Assembly (NCBI GenBank): GCA_964604705.1 | Contig: CAZSAP010000008.1 | Location: 62,001-126,000 of the forward strand | Length of the DNA: 64,000 bases | Origin: JAAXVQ01 sp964604705 | Lineage (GTDB): Bacteria > Oederibacteriota > JAAXVQ01 | Direction of reading: 5' to 3' | In this document: positions 1 to 12,164 of the stretch, in pieces | Numbering within the stretch: the first letter of the stretch is position 1 | Layout: each line of letters begins with the position of its first letter | The notes under the pieces: model-generated | Database searches by the model: none | Seen by the model: only the letters and a program-made list of their open reading frames with translations | What the model was told of the DNA's origin: nothing | Position numbers and translations under genes: made by a program

Positions 1-3000
1 CGGCCTTTTTCCAGTTCGCGAGCCGTGTATTTCAAGGCTCGGATCATAACCCGCACCAACTGTTGGTTATGGGCCTTGCTGGGACGCAGTTGTTCCCGAT
101 AATACGCCTGCGCCAAGGCACTCTCGGAGGACAAATGCTCCTTGAAGACCGTGCCTTCCAACGCTTTCCCAATCTGCCCCATAAAATCGCCCACCGGCGC
201 CAAACGCTCGGGCAGTTGTCCGTTGAACGGCGTCATAAGGATGGGTTGCTGCGACTGCGCCACGTTTAGAATGGCCTGCTCGGTGTTGGCAAAAATATTG
301 GCCACCACGGGTTTGGCCACTTGCATGGCCACCCCGTCGTACTTCACCGTGGCCTGATTGACACGCCCGTTGATCAAGCTGCCCACCAGCTTGCTGGTAT
401 CTTCACCGACAACCGTGGCCTGCATCACGCCTTCCGGCAAGGCAATGGCTTGCAGCAAGGCCTGTAGATGGGCGCCTTCCTGCGGAGTCAGGGTCGGTTG
501 GGCCAAGACGCGCTGGAAAAACGCCAAGTTCTCCTGCACGCGCGGGGTCAGCGCGGGTGTGGCCAACAACAGCCGCACCCCTTCCAACAAGGCCGTACGG
601 GTCTGGGCATCGATCATCAAGTGGACCTGTTCATTCTCCACTCCCGCCGTCGGCAGCGCGGCCGACTCCAAGAGCAAGCCTTCGGCATGCAACCCTTCGC
701 GACTGCGCACCAACAGTTCCGTCACATGGTTGACTTCGGCATTCATGCGTTCCGGATTTTGTTGAGACTCGGCTTGGGCTGCGCGCAATCCTGCTTGCAG
801 CGCCGCGACGGTCCCCCGCAATTGCGCATTGGCAATTCCGGTCAACGGTGTCCGCAAGAGCGCTTGGGCCAACATGGCGCTGCTGCGAACCTGCCCGTCT
901 TTCAGTAAAAATTGCAGCTGAGGTTCAATCGCCTGCCACAGCGTTGCACCCTGCGCGTTCACACTTTGGCGGTAGAACTCCAACAACTTGCCCAAGGACG
1001 CTGCCGGCAAGCCAATCTGGCGGCCGTTCTGCGGCCGGTTGAACTCTTGCAGGCGCTGTGCGCCCAAGCCCCGGAGCTGCTCCAAAGAGATCTTCTGAAC
1101 TTCGTTCTCATAGGCGGCTTGGGTTACCTCGGCATCGCCTTGCGCTTCCAATGCCAAGGCGCGTGTTTCCGACGCATAGGCTTCGAGCGCCCGGGTGAGT
1201 CCGCGTTGCGCCTGCCAACTCCGGAAATTATACAACAGGGAACCCAACCACCCTTGCTGGGGTGTGGCTTGAAGCATCCGAGCGGCCGAGGCAGGCACGG
1301 AGATAACGTAGGCTCCTTGTTCGGCCTGCAAGGCTTCCGTCGCTTTGGTTTTCCCAGGGTGCATTTCATTGAATTCAACCGCGTACGAAACTCCCACGCG
1401 AAAACGTACATTCTCACGTAAATTAAAATTCGCCCCGCCGAACAAGGCGCGGTATTGATACACCAGTCGGCCAAAGGGATGTTGCCCAAAAGCCGATTCC
1501 CCACGCTTGAGATCCCCGACCAATTCGCCCAGGCGCAACAACGAGGCAGGTGCCACGGTGCTGACGCCCGAAGCAACGTTGGTTGCACGTGCGCCCAGGC
1601 GCCGACCTATTGCCGTTAACATATTTTGTGCCCCTGGCAACAAGGCGAGCATGCCCGCCAGTTCATGTTTAAACGAGGCGTACCAACGCACCTGATCCGC
1701 GGTTTTCGGATGCCCTTGCTCCAGCAAGGACATGGCCGTGGCATCGCTTAAGACTTGGCTTAACACATTGCCGCTACGGGCTACGTCCGCGATCCCCCGA
1801 GAATATCCCGGGTTGCGCAACACCCACGCTTGATAATCGGCCGGGGCTTGTTGCAATGCAATGGCCCGGATCAGACCTTCAGGCGCCATACTCGGATGCC
1901 CGTGCAGATACGCGCGGATGCGGGCGCTCTCCAACAATGCTTGCCGAACATCCTGGCGCAACGTCTGAAAACGCAGCCACGCGGCGACGGCATACCCGGC
2001 TCCGATCAGCCCCATGACCGCCCAGAGTCCGGTCGAAGCCGGTGCACTCGAACCCGTGCCAAAAAACGCCAAGCCCATGGCACTGGTAACACCTTCACCC
2101 ACACGTCCCAACGACGCGATGGACGAACGCACAAACCCGATGTCGGTCATAGTTCCACCCAAATCGAACGAGATGATCACTGTCCCGTTTCCCGCATTGT
2201 TGTTGAACGAAAACTCCGCAGCCGTGTTCTCCTCCATCCAGGTCACCGGAACGGCCGGGTTGTTGGCAAACTGTGCCACCCAAGTTCCCCCGCCTTGATC
2301 CACAAGTGTAGCGACATCTTTATCCAGACCGGTCACCGGGTCCACGATGTGCACCTTGTACGTATGGGCCGTTCCGACTGTTGTTTGCTCACCCATCACA
2401 CCGCTCGGACTTACAAACGTCCTGACGACCGTGGCACCGTTGGTCTCGCTCAGGGAGACTCCCGAAGTAAGCTGCAACACATTGTCGCCGCCGTCACTGA
2501 TGTAGAGCGGCTGAATGCTTCCCGTAAGTGCTTTTTCATAGTGATGCTGCCCGAAGGCATCGTAATAGTCGATTATGTACGTAGCCGGTGTTCCGCTCTT
2601 CTGATAGACCTCCAGTTTTCCGGTCAGGTCGCCCAACGTGGCTACAACATCGGCATAGATCACGGGTGTGGTCACTTGCAGTTGAGCGGCGCCATGTCCG
2701 TAAGGGTTGGAAAACACATAATCACGCGACGTGTCGCCATGCCGAATTTCCGTGACCGTCTGTTGCCCCAGGGTGCTTCCGTCGGCATTGACAAATTGCG
2801 CGACCGGCACGCCATTGACCAGGCTCACCGTGGCGGTGTACGCCACTTGCCCGGTGGCGGCGTTCGAGAACGAAAACGCGTATTGCGAGTAATTCCGCCC
2901 ATTGGCATCGTGCGTGACTTTAAGATCCGTGGCCGTGTACTCGGTAGGCGAAACCGTGTACGTTTCGGTGCCGGTTCGGCCTTGTGCATCCTGATACGGC

Positions 3001-6000
3001 GTCACGAGTTGCACCTTATGCTCCGGCGTAATGGTTACGGTAATCCCGGCTTGATTGTACAATTCCCCAATTTCGCCCGTACGCGTGACCCAGATGCCAT
3101 TGGCGTCTTTAAATCCCACCACCCAGGTCCGGCCATCGGCCTGCATTTCCACACTCACACGGCCGTCTTGGAAATATTTGGTATTGGGAAGCGGTTCCTC
3201 GATCACCGGGCCCATCGGTCCTTCGCCTTTGCCGCACCCGGTCAGCACCACTGAAGCCATCAGGGAAAAAACCAACATGAACGACATCACCACTGGCGCA
3301 ATCCGGAAAGCGACCAGGCGCTTGACCATCGGTGCCACGACCGCAAGCGTACGTTGGCCAAGGGCCCTCATCATCCGCACCCCGGGCAACATGGCCAGCA
3401 TGCCACCCAACTCGGTCTTGAACGTTTCGTGATAGGTTACCAAATTGGCCGCCCAGCGTGAGTCGCGTTTCAAGTAGATCATGGCTACTTGGTTGACGCG
3501 GCCATCCGACCAGGCAATGGCCTGGTTGGTGGCGCGACGATAGATCTCCTCAATGGTTAGGTCCGAGTGCTCATTGATTAGTTGTGACGCAATGGCGTAC
3601 CGAACCGCGTAGGCCACTTCCAAGTAACGAACCGCACCGACCACCAGGTAACTTCCAAAAAACACGCCCAACACCATCGCCGGCAGAGCCAGGGCCGGAA
3701 GCAGTGAACCTACGGCAAAAAAGGCTCCCCCCTGCAAAATCGCCACCCAGGTCGAGGCCATGGCTGCCATAAATCCGTTGCGGGCGCGGAACGGGTGGGC
3801 AAACGCCGCGTCCGTGATGTTTCCCCCGCCGTCAAACGAGAGCGTCACGGTCCCATTCCCCACGGTATTGTTCACTGTAAAGACCAACGCCGTATTCTCT
3901 TCCAACCAGGTCCCGGTGACCGCGGCATTGTTGTTGAACAACACCTGGGCGGTTCCATCGCCTTGATCGATAATGTCGGCCACATCCTTATCCAAACCTG
4001 TAACTGTATTTAAAAAGTGTACCTTATACGAATGGCTGGTGCCCACCGTGGTTTGTTCCGTCACGAGCCCGGACGGACTCACCAAGGTTCGCACCATGCT
4101 GGCACCGTTGGTTTCACTGAGCAAAATACCCGAGGTCATTTGCAGAACATTGTCTCCGCCGTCGCTGGTGTATAAGTTTTGAATCGTTCCGTTTAAGGCC
4201 TTTTCAAAATGATGCTGTCCAAAGGCATCGTAGTAATCAACAACGTACACACTCGGTGTACCGGTCTTTTGATACACTTCAAATTTATTGGAAACCTTTT
4301 CCAACGTAGCCTGCACGTTGGCATAGACCACCGGCGAGGTAACCTGTACCTGCGCCAGGCCACTGCCGTAGGGATTCGCAAAGGTGTAGCCTTGTGAGGT
4401 GTTGGCATTGCGCACGACCGTCACGGGCTGTTGCCCCAACGAGGGCCCGTCGGCCTTGACAAACATGGCGGTACCGGAGGTGTTGGAAATGGCCAAGGTG
4501 GCGGTATACGCCACCTTGCCGGTTGCCGCATCCACAAAGGTGAATGCATACGTGAAAAAATGCTTGCCATTGGCATCCAAAGTTTCCTTCAACTGAATGC
4601 CGGTACGATCGGTAAGGGAGATCGAGTACGTGTCCGTCCCGCTCCGACCCTGGGCATCGGTATATGGTTTGACCAAGACCAAGGACTTATTCGCCGCAAA
4701 GGTCAATTGTTGCCCGCTTTGATTGTATAAAACTTGATCGGTGCCGTTGGGCACCACTTCATAGTGATGCAACCCGGCCGCATCGGTGTAGTCCACCAAA
4801 TAGTTGCCATTGGTTTTCAAATAAACATTGAACGTGCCCGGCAAGACAAACGCGGTGCTTTGTACATCGGCGTATTTAAACGGAGCCGCGACCGAGATGG
4901 ACGAAACGCCCGTGCCGTAGGGATTGGAAAAGGTATAGGTCTGAGAGAGATCCGCATTGGTGGTCACGGTCACCGGTTGCTGTCCCAAGGCTGTGCCGTC
5001 CGCCTTGGTGAACACCGCGGTGACGCTGCCGTCGCCTTGGGTGTTCAAAACCGCGGTATACTCGACCCGTCCGGTCGTGGCATTGATAAACGAAAAATTA
5101 TAGGTATAGGCATGCTGCCCGGTGGCGTCGGTGACATCGGTAAGATCCGTGACCAAGTGATTGCTCAGCGAGACCGAGTACGTTTCCGTACCCGAGCGCC
5201 CCTGGGCATCTTGGTAGGGACGCACAATTTTCACTTGATTGTCCGTCGTAATGCTTAATTGGATTCCGTTTTGGCTGTACAAGACCTGCTGCGTACCCGA
5301 AAGAGCCACGGCATCGTAATGATGTTTGCCCGCGGCATCGGTAAAATCAATAATGTAGGTGCCATTGGTTTTCTGATAAATCTCCAACGTTCCCGGAGCC
5401 AAGAACGCGACAGCCTGAACATCCGAATACGTGGCGGGCGCCGTGACCGTCACGGTGGTGGCTCCCGTGCCGTACGGATTGGCAAAGGCATACGTACGCG
5501 TCAAATCCGCATTCACGGTCACTGTGACCGATTGCTGCCCCAGCGAGGTCCCATCCAGTTTCTTAAACACCACCGAGGCTGTTCCGTCTGTGTTTTGGAC
5601 CAACTCGGCCATATACTCGATCTGACCGGTGGTGGCACTAAAAAAAGTAAACTCGTACGTAAAGAAATGCTGGGCATTGGCATCGGTCACATCTTTTAAA
5701 TCCACGGCCAAATGCTCACTCAGCGAGACCGAATATGTGTCCGTACCTTTGCGGCCTTGCGCGTCCTGGTACGGACGGACAATCTCAATTTGCCCTGCAG
5801 AGGTAATACGCAATTGGGTTCCGCTGGAGGTCAACAAAACCTGAGCCGTCCCTAAAACCACGGCATCAAAATGGTGTTTACCCTCTGAATCCGTATAATC
5901 CACAATGTATTTACCGTCGTTTTTCAAATACACTTCGAGTGTTCCAGGGAGAAGATACGCGACCCCTTTGACATCCGTATAGGTGGCCGGCGTGGTGACC

Positions 6001-9000
6001 GTGAGCTTGGAAGCTCCGTTTCCATAGGGATTGGAAAATGTATAGGTCTGGGATAAATCTGCATTTACCACCACGGTGACAGGTTGCTGTCCCAGCTCGG
6101 TACCATCGGCCTTGGTAAATACGGCTGTGATGGTACTGGCCGAGGTAACCAGTTTGGCAGTGTATTCAATCTTGCCTGTGCTGGCATTGGCAAAGGAGAA
6201 ACCATATTCAAAATAATGCTGCCCATTGGCATCCACGACGTCCACCAGATCAATCCCCGTGCGATCCGTCAGCGAAACCGTATAGGTCTCTGTCCCCTTG
6301 CGTCCTTGCGCATCCGTTGCCGGCCGCGAGAGCACAACCTGGTTGTTCTTGGTCAGCGTGACCTGAACCCCATTTTCATTGTACAAAAGCTGGTCATTCT
6401 GGGCAGACACCTTTCCTTCCACGCTAACGTTCTTGCCGGTTGAATCGGTAAAGGTAATGACCCACGTTTTTTGATCGGCCTTTTGCTCAATAGAAAGTTT
6501 TTTATCCGAATAGACTTTGGTGTTGGGTATCGGTTCTTCGATGCCCGGCCCCACGATGTCGTCATTTTTAGAGCAACCGGTCAGCACCAAAGCGGAGGTG
6601 ACCGAAAAGAACATTAAAAACGAAAGCAAGATGGAAAACAGACGAATACGCAAAATCTTATTGGCCCAGGTACCTAACGTGCCAAGCGCCCGTAAGCCCA
6701 AACGCACTCCCGGGAGCAACGCAAGCATGCCGCCCAATTCAGTTTTAAAGGTTTCGTGATACTTCACCTGTCTGGCCGCCCAAGGTGAATCCTTCTCCAG
6801 GAAGGACATGGCCAGAGTATCCATCTTGCCGTTGGACCAGGCAATGGCTTCCATGCCTGCTCGGCGCGATAATACTTTTACATCCGCCTCGGGATTTTCA
6901 GAAATCAACCGCAACAATTCCGCCTCGCGCACAGCTCTCGCCACACGGAAATAACTCACTGCGCCTACAGTAAAATAACCGCCAAAGAAAAACCCCAGCA
7001 CCATGGTCGGCCAAAACAAAACCGGTACCAGCGCGCCTACCGTGACCATGGCGCTTGCTTGCCCGATGGCCATGCCCGCACTTAGAAGCGAACCGATAAA
7101 TCCCGCGACCGCGCGGAAGGGATGGGCAAACGCGACATCATTAATATTTCCGGCCGTATCAAAGGAGAGGGTCACGGTCCCGTTACCGGCGGTATTGTTT
7201 ACGGTAAATACGGCGGCGGTATTCTCTTCCAACCAGGTCAAGGGTACGGCCGGGCTGTTCATGAATTGCGCAACCCAAACCCCTCCGCCTTGATCCACCA
7301 AGGTGGCCACATCCTTTTCCAAGCCGGTCACCGTATCCATAAAACGAACTTTGTACGTCTTGGCCGTCCCTACGGTTGTCTGCTCACTGACCAAACCGGA
7401 CGGACTGACCAAGGTTCGAATCTCGGTGGCACCGTTTTGCTCGCTCACGGAAATACCCGAGGTTAAGCGCAACACATTGTCCCCGCCGTCACTGATGTAC
7501 AGTGTTTGTATGCTCCCGGTTAGGGCTTGTTCGAAATGATGCTGTCCAAACGCATCGTAGTAATCAATGATGTACACGGTCGGTGTACCGGTCTTTTGAT
7601 ACACCTCCAGTTTGCCCGCCTGGTTTTCCAGCGTGGCTTGGACATCGGCATACACAACAGGCGCCGAGGCTTGTATCTGGGATACCCCGCTGCCGTAAGG
7701 ATTGGCAAACGCAAAGGTCTGGGCCGTATTGGCTTGCCGAGTGACGGTTACCGTCTGCTGCCCCAACACCGTCCCGGTCGCGCTCACAAACCGCGCCACC
7801 AGTGTACCGTTGTCCATGACCAAGGTTGCTGTGTAGGCGACTTGCCCTGTGGACGGATTGGAAAACCCAAACGTGAAGTCCGAATAATTCCGCCCATGAG
7901 TATCGGTGGTAACCTTGAGATCCGTGGCCGTATGTTCCGTGGGTGAGACCGTATATGTGTCTGTACCGTTCCGACCTTGTGCATCTTGATAAGGGCGGGT
8001 AACTTGTACGCGGTTGTCCATCCCAATTGAGACCACAACCCCGGCTTGGCTGTAAATCGTCTGTCCGGCCAATCCCTCACGGGTCACCATGGCGCCGGAT
8101 TCGTTTTTAAATCCCACCACCCACGTGTGGCCGTCGGCTTTCATCTCCACACTGATCTGGGCATCTTGGAAATATTTGGTATTGGGCATCGGTTCTTCAA
8201 TGTCAGGCCCGGCGGGATTGGTACAGCCGGTGAGAAGCAAGGCAGACATGGGGGTGAAAATCAAGAGCAGACTCAACGCCGCGCTGACAAACGCACGGCG
8301 TCCGGTTCGACTTAGCGCAAGCAACTCACGAAAAGGATTCGAGACAGACGCCAATACCCGCTTCAGGCGTTGCCCCATGTTGGCGGCAATCGTCCCCACC
8401 AGAGACGTGGCAGGAATATTGAGCCGGTCTTTGTTCTGGGCATAGGTGGCTTGATCGTAAAGAACCGCCGATAGTTCCTCCCCTTCAATCTCCAGGGATT
8501 CCAAACCTTTACTCGCTTGAGCTTGAACTACCGCAGAAGGCAAAATCACCGCTTGAGTCTTCACCCCGTCGTATGTCGCAGTAACACCTTGATTCAGCGC
8601 TGTGATGGAATCGATATTTAGCGTAACCCGATTGGCGTAAGGATACTGCGCATGCGTAGCCTGCACCTGTGTTCGCAACCCTTCTATTAAGGCTTGGGTC
8701 CGAGTCTGAAATTTGGTTTTCAAAGCTTTAAACGCCATGAGCAATCCAACATCTTGCAAATGCAAGCGCATGGCATCAAAAAACAAGCGGCGTTCGAGAG
8801 GCTGGGCCTTTTCCTGCGCTGGCGTTAAAACCGCGTTGCGCTCCATGCCCTCCGCAAAACTGGTCGCCAAGGAAAAAATGTTTTGATTTTGCGCCAACAG
8901 TTTTTCCAGCGGTGTCCGACGCCCACGGACCAGCGAAAAATAGGGGTTCACTAAATCTTCATGCGTGATGTTGGGGCGGACCGATACGTAGGACATGCCC

Positions 9001-10235
9001 TTGGCGGTTAATTCTTTCAACACCTCTTGAGTATGAAACCCACCTGTCACCAAAACCGCGATCGGGACCTGATGGGTTTTCATTTGTGCGGTTATGTTTT
9101 CGACAAACGCCTGGCTGCGCGCATCGGCCAACTCGTAAAACGCGAGTACTTTTTTCAAGCTCTCATCCAAAGCGTACAGTTCGGCATCCCAACCGGCTTC
9201 GTTCTGTTCAGAATTTTGTTGGATAAAATGCACAAACGACGCTACGCTAAACAATTGCGGGGTACGGCGAAACTCCGCCAATTCTTCCTGTGAGACGGAA
9301 ATATTGAACAATTTTTCCAAAATATCCAAACGATGCTCAAACTGATCGAGACTTTTTTGCTCCACGGTCGTGTAGAGTCGATTTCTCAACGCTGCATCCA
9401 ACCGGTCGATCTCCTGATACACCCAATCCGGATTTACATCCTGAGGCAAAACCGTCGTCTGTTTGGAAACATAGGCCATAAGATGCGGATATGACGCCAG
9501 GTCAAGATTTAAGGCCTTGGCTTGAGCACAAAGATAGCCCCCATAGGCCAGGGGCGAATTTTTTCCTGTCCGGTAAGCTTGCTTTTTCTCATCCAGTTTT
9601 TGCAAAACCGGCGTATACAATTGGGACTTCAACCCACCCAAGGCTTCCCGTAGATCGTACACATACCCTTGACTTTCATCTTTTAGAAAGCTCATCACCA
9701 ATTCATGACTGGAAGAATACAAGTCCGCCTTCTCAATCCCGTTTAAAAGCACCTTATGTTTTCCCGTGGCCGCATAGTATTCGGCACCGCTTATCTTCCC
9801 TTGCTTCATATAATACTTGCCCACGGCTTGTTTAACGTGTTCATCCGGATACAGTGACAAGTGTGTGGTATTAACCGGAAGTGATGCACCTTCGATGCCC
9901 ACCAATCGCAACTGATTGTTCTGTGCGAGATGTTCAATCAGCTTGGCAATGTTGCTTTGCACTTCATAATTGCAATGCAAATCCTGGATATGAATCACCA
10001 AACCATGGGTGCCTTGATGAGAGCTTAAGGCCAAAGCGAATTGATCTGGAATTTCTACAGTTTGTTGAGGAAGTTGGAATACATTCTTAGGTTTGGGAAA
10101 AGTGGTGGCTTCAAACGCCCAGGTTAAATAGGGCAGCACAAAGGTAATGGTTATAAGTAAAGATAGCACCTTGGTGATAAATCGAGCACGTGACCGATGC
10201 CACCATTGCATGCAGTGTAACTTATCCTGACCATG
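1..10235 (-). CDS. Giant modular envelope/secreted protein, C-terminus beyond window
   Basis: The frame is open from ATG 10235 to the left edge, giving at least 3,411 residues; the stop lies outside. An in-frame TAA two codons before this ATG fixes the start, and the ATG at 10248 is out of frame. Residues 20-45 are a signal-like hydrophobic stretch. Residues 75-455 match the head of the second giant gene at 32791 (HIQDLHCNYEVQ, KISGAEYYAATGK, TGGFH, LEKLLAQ), which I read as a ChaN/Tiki-like fold. Three modules follow. Each opens with a hydrophobic helix ending in LTGC (Cys 671, 1221, 2334) and EEPxPNTK. They carry one, four and one copies of a 184-residue repeat, and end with two hydrophobic helices and an ELxGMLAxLPG motif. 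From about residue 2870 the protein is helical and rich in Ala, Gln and Leu. The start lacks a well-spaced ribosome site (GGGGGGA about 15 nt upstream). Function unknown; a cell-surface role is inferred. Confidence 0.9.
1625..8225 (-). repeat. Three lipobox-headed modules inside the giant gene
   Basis: Three large in-frame units run 8225-6576, 6575-3237 and 3236 to about 1625. Each begins at a Cys codon (8223-8225, 6573-6575, 3234-3236) at the end of a hydrophobic segment reading LTGC, followed by an acidic EEPxPNTK stretch. Each then has the NPYG/DAQGR repeat(s), a DGGDNVLxLTSG segment, a NNTxGNGTVxxSFD-like segment, two hydrophobic helices and an ELxGMLAxLPG tail. The middle unit is longer by almost exactly three repeat lengths. 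The third unit has diverged most at its end. All three Cys codons are in the same frame as the ATG at 10235. Confidence 0.85.
3900..6520 (-). repeat. Four tandem 184-residue repeats
   Basis: The NPYG codons sit at 6021, 5469, 4914 and 4365, so the period is 552, 555 and 549 nt. Each unit also carries a DxxGxHHY/F motif, a DAQGRxGTxTYSVS-like motif and a GQQPVTV-like motif. Single further copies occur at NPYG positions 7692 and 2697, making six in all. The units look like beta-rich extracellular domains. They superficially recall YD/RHS repeats (Y..DA.G..H) but the spacing and motifs differ, so I do not assign them there. Confidence 0.85.
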
Positions 10236-10552
10236 AGTTAATGTCATAGTCCCCCCTTTTTTCAGAGCATAATTCCGTATTGTAAATTAATACCACAAAT
10301 TTTCAGAAACACAACCGATGTTCCCAATAAATCATTAATTTATTTTTATAAAAACAAACGTGTTCCATAACGAAACAGGCATGACATCCATTTAATTCTT
10401 TGATTTCGCTGAATCAAGCATACTTACTATTAGGAACTGTTTGACGAACAAGGAGTGAAAACCACAAACCGACATATAAAAAAACACTATTTCAACCAAT
10501 ATGAACACAATTATAAATAACGCTCAATATTCCCGTAAAAACAAATCTACGC
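10236..10552. other. Intergenic, upstream of giant gene
   Basis: This 317-base AT-rich gap separates the giant gene start from the end of the next minus-strand gene. I see no RNA gene or strong hairpin. A run of six G about 15 nt before the giant gene's ATG is the only ribosome-site candidate. No convincing -35/-10 pair was found on the minus strand. Confidence 0.5.
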
Positions 10553-11914
10553 TTATCGAATAAGCGCAATTTTTCCGGATTTGCCATTTCCCGCCGAGTC
10601 CACTACCTTATATATATAAATCCCAGATGCTACTTGGGATCCACCCTCATTGGTGAGCGCCCATTCCGCCCGACCATTGCCCAAATTGCTGGTTCGCCCT
10701 CCATCCATGGTCGTCCCCGGGGGCAATTCCTTAATTTTCTTCCCATCAAGCGTATAGATTCGAATGGTAGAACTGGCGGTTAAATACTCAAACACAACCC
10801 GAGCCCGGCCACCGGAATCCGAACCAACCCAGGGATTGGGATGGACCAAGACCTGAGATAAATCCGTCGAGGATATCCGCGGGGTTGAGGTCCGGGTGAT
10901 GGTGGGCGTAGAGGTAATCGTCGGCGATACTGTCAAGGTTGGCGAAATCGTACGCGTGGCACTGATCGTAGAGGTGACCGTAATGGTCGGTGTGATCGTG
11001 TAGGTCGGAGTAATGGTGCTGGTAAACGTTGGAGTGGCGGTTCGCGTAATGGTATACGTCGGAGTCGCGGTCGGGGTCGTGGTACTGGTATACGGCGGCG
11101 TGACTGTCGCTGTTAGGGTAATGGTGGACGTCGGGGTAATCGTGGCTGAGGCGGTAAGCGTCGCCGAGGCCGTTAGCGTCGGGGTCACGGTATAGGTTGG
11201 CGTCTCGGTGTACGTAGGGGTATGGGTCGGTGACGCCGTGCTGGTCGGTGTTTGCGTATACGACGGTGTCGGAGTGAACGTAGGTGTGGCGGTGCGTGTT
11301 TCGGTATAGGTCGGGGTGACGGTAAACGTAGGCGTCATGGTGTACGTGGGTGTATGCGTGGGTGTGTACGTCGGCGTGGCCGACCATTCCCAGGCGTAGA
11401 TGGATATTCGACGGTTGTAATAAATCAAAGAGGTTGTGCTGAAGGGATCGTCAAAAACACCGTACACCGAAACCGTTTGAGTAATAAAACGGGACGTACT
11501 AGGATCTACGGTGTAGCGAAACGCTGTGGTGTTTGAGGCATTGGCCTCAAACACCAACCAATACGTTGCGCCGTTGCTTACCCCAACATCCGAAATGGAA
11601 AATTCATTCCAACCGGCAATCAATGCCTGTGAAGAACTCAACGCCAGCCGCGCACCCGGGGTATATGTATTGGGTCCCGCATCATAGACCGCCACTTGCG
11701 CATTCCCACCACCGCCCAAGGTTTGTACATAAAGGCTGACGCGGTTGATTGTGCCGTCGGCCGGGCACACATATTGCGTCGCCCGCATACGGTTGCTGGT
11801 TAGATTGCTATAATCATTCGTCCCGGTAGATTGTTCCCCAAACGTGACCGCATGCGCTACGGTGATAAGCCCGAAAAAGAGGGCAAGATAAACAAATAGA
11901 GATTTAAACATCAT
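10553..11914 (-). CDS. Secreted Thr/Pro-rich protein with FlgD/T9SS-like C-terminus
   Basis: About 453 residues. The start is placed at ATG 11914 (Met-Met-Phe-Lys), which opens directly into a signal peptide ending near AHA; GGAAAGG lies upstream. The N-terminal 170 residues form a globular, probably beta-sandwich domain with YWLVFEA-type segments. They are followed by about 165 residues of TxTPTxT repeats, a spacer expected to be extended and possibly glycosylated. The C-terminal 95 residues have the HPNPW...IRIYTLDGKKI...SGIYIYKV...KIALIR layout of FlgD-Ig/type-IX-sorting-like domains. This architecture recurs in three other proteins here (12778, 30984, 45026). Role unknown; surface attachment is inferred. 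It is a single gene with its own likely promoter at 12001-12030. Confidence 0.8.
   Translation of the reverse strand: MMFKSLFVYLALFFGLITVAHAVTFGEQSTGTNDYSNLTSNRMRATQYVCPADGTINRVSLYVQTLGGGGNAQVAVYDAGPNTYTPGARLALSSSQALIAGWNEFSISDVGVSNGATYWLVFEANASNTTAFRYTVDPSTSRFITQTVSVYGVFDDPFSTTSLIYYNRRISIYAWEWSATPTYTPTHTPTYTMTPTFTVTPTYTETRTATPTFTPTPSYTQTPTSTASPTHTPTYTETPTYTVTPTLTASATLTASATITPTSTITLTATVTPPYTSTTTPTATPTYTITRTATPTFTSTITPTYTITPTITVTSTISATRTISPTLTVSPTITSTPTITRTSTPRISSTDLSQVLVHPNPWVGSDSGGRARVVFEYLTASSTIRIYTLDGKKIKELPPGTTMDGGRTSNLGNGRAEWALTNEGGSQVASGIYIYKVVDSAGNGKSGKIALIR
10880..11385 (-). repeat. Low-complexity Thr/Pro codon repeat
   Basis: A stretch of degenerate hexanucleotides (Thr and Pro codons on the minus strand) codes the linker of the secreted protein. 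Long open frames appear in the other phases here, including a His/Tyr/Asp-rich one, purely because of the repeat composition. Confidence 0.85.
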
Positions 11915-12000
11915 TCGGGCATGACCTTTCCAGGATTTATTGCATCCACTTTCAAATAGGTTCAAGACACTATCCCAAATTCACCAATTGTTAGGAAATG

Positions 12001-12030
12001 ATTATAGCTATAAAACCGAAGCCGGGTCAA
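12001..12030 (-). promoter_or_regulatory. Sigma-70-like promoter for secreted protein gene
   Basis: On the minus strand TTGACC (12025-12030) is followed after 18 bases by TATAAT (12001-12006), about 85 bases before the start at 11914. Confidence 0.55.
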
Positions 12031-12105
12031 CACTTTACATCTCTTTGACTCTCCAAAACCATGATCACATTAGGGGGCTGTTTTAAACCGGTGAGGAAAA
12101 GTCGA

Positions 12106-12134
12106 TTGATTTACTCAAAAAAAACTGAGACAAT
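12106..12134 (+). promoter_or_regulatory. Possible sigma-70 promoter for the DUF2378-like gene
   Basis: TTGATT (12106-12111), a 17-base spacer and GACAAT (12129-12134), about 30 bases before the likely TTG start at 12165. The match is moderate. Confidence 0.4.
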
Positions 12135-12164
12135 GTCCGCGCTTTGTACTTCCAAGGAGCCGTA

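Noticed and set aside
3900..6520. RHS/YD-repeat toxin assignment for the 184-residue repeats
   Set aside because: The DAxGxHHY motif recalls YD repeats, but those are about 20 residues long with a different core, and no RHS core or toxin tail is seen in the window.
63..9835. Many plus-strand open frames of 60-470 codons across 0-10 kb
   Set aside because: They are antisense shadows of the continuous minus-strand giant gene; they lack ribosome sites and their products have no domain logic, whereas the minus frame shows conserved repeats in all parts.
10246..10248. ATG at 10248 as the giant gene start
   Set aside because: It sits close behind the G-run but is in another frame that stops after about 46 codons; the correct frame begins at 10235 after an in-frame TAA.
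10788..11387. His/Tyr/Asp-rich 199-codon frame on the minus strand
   Set aside because: It is the alternative phase of the Thr/Pro codon repeat and has no start context of its own.
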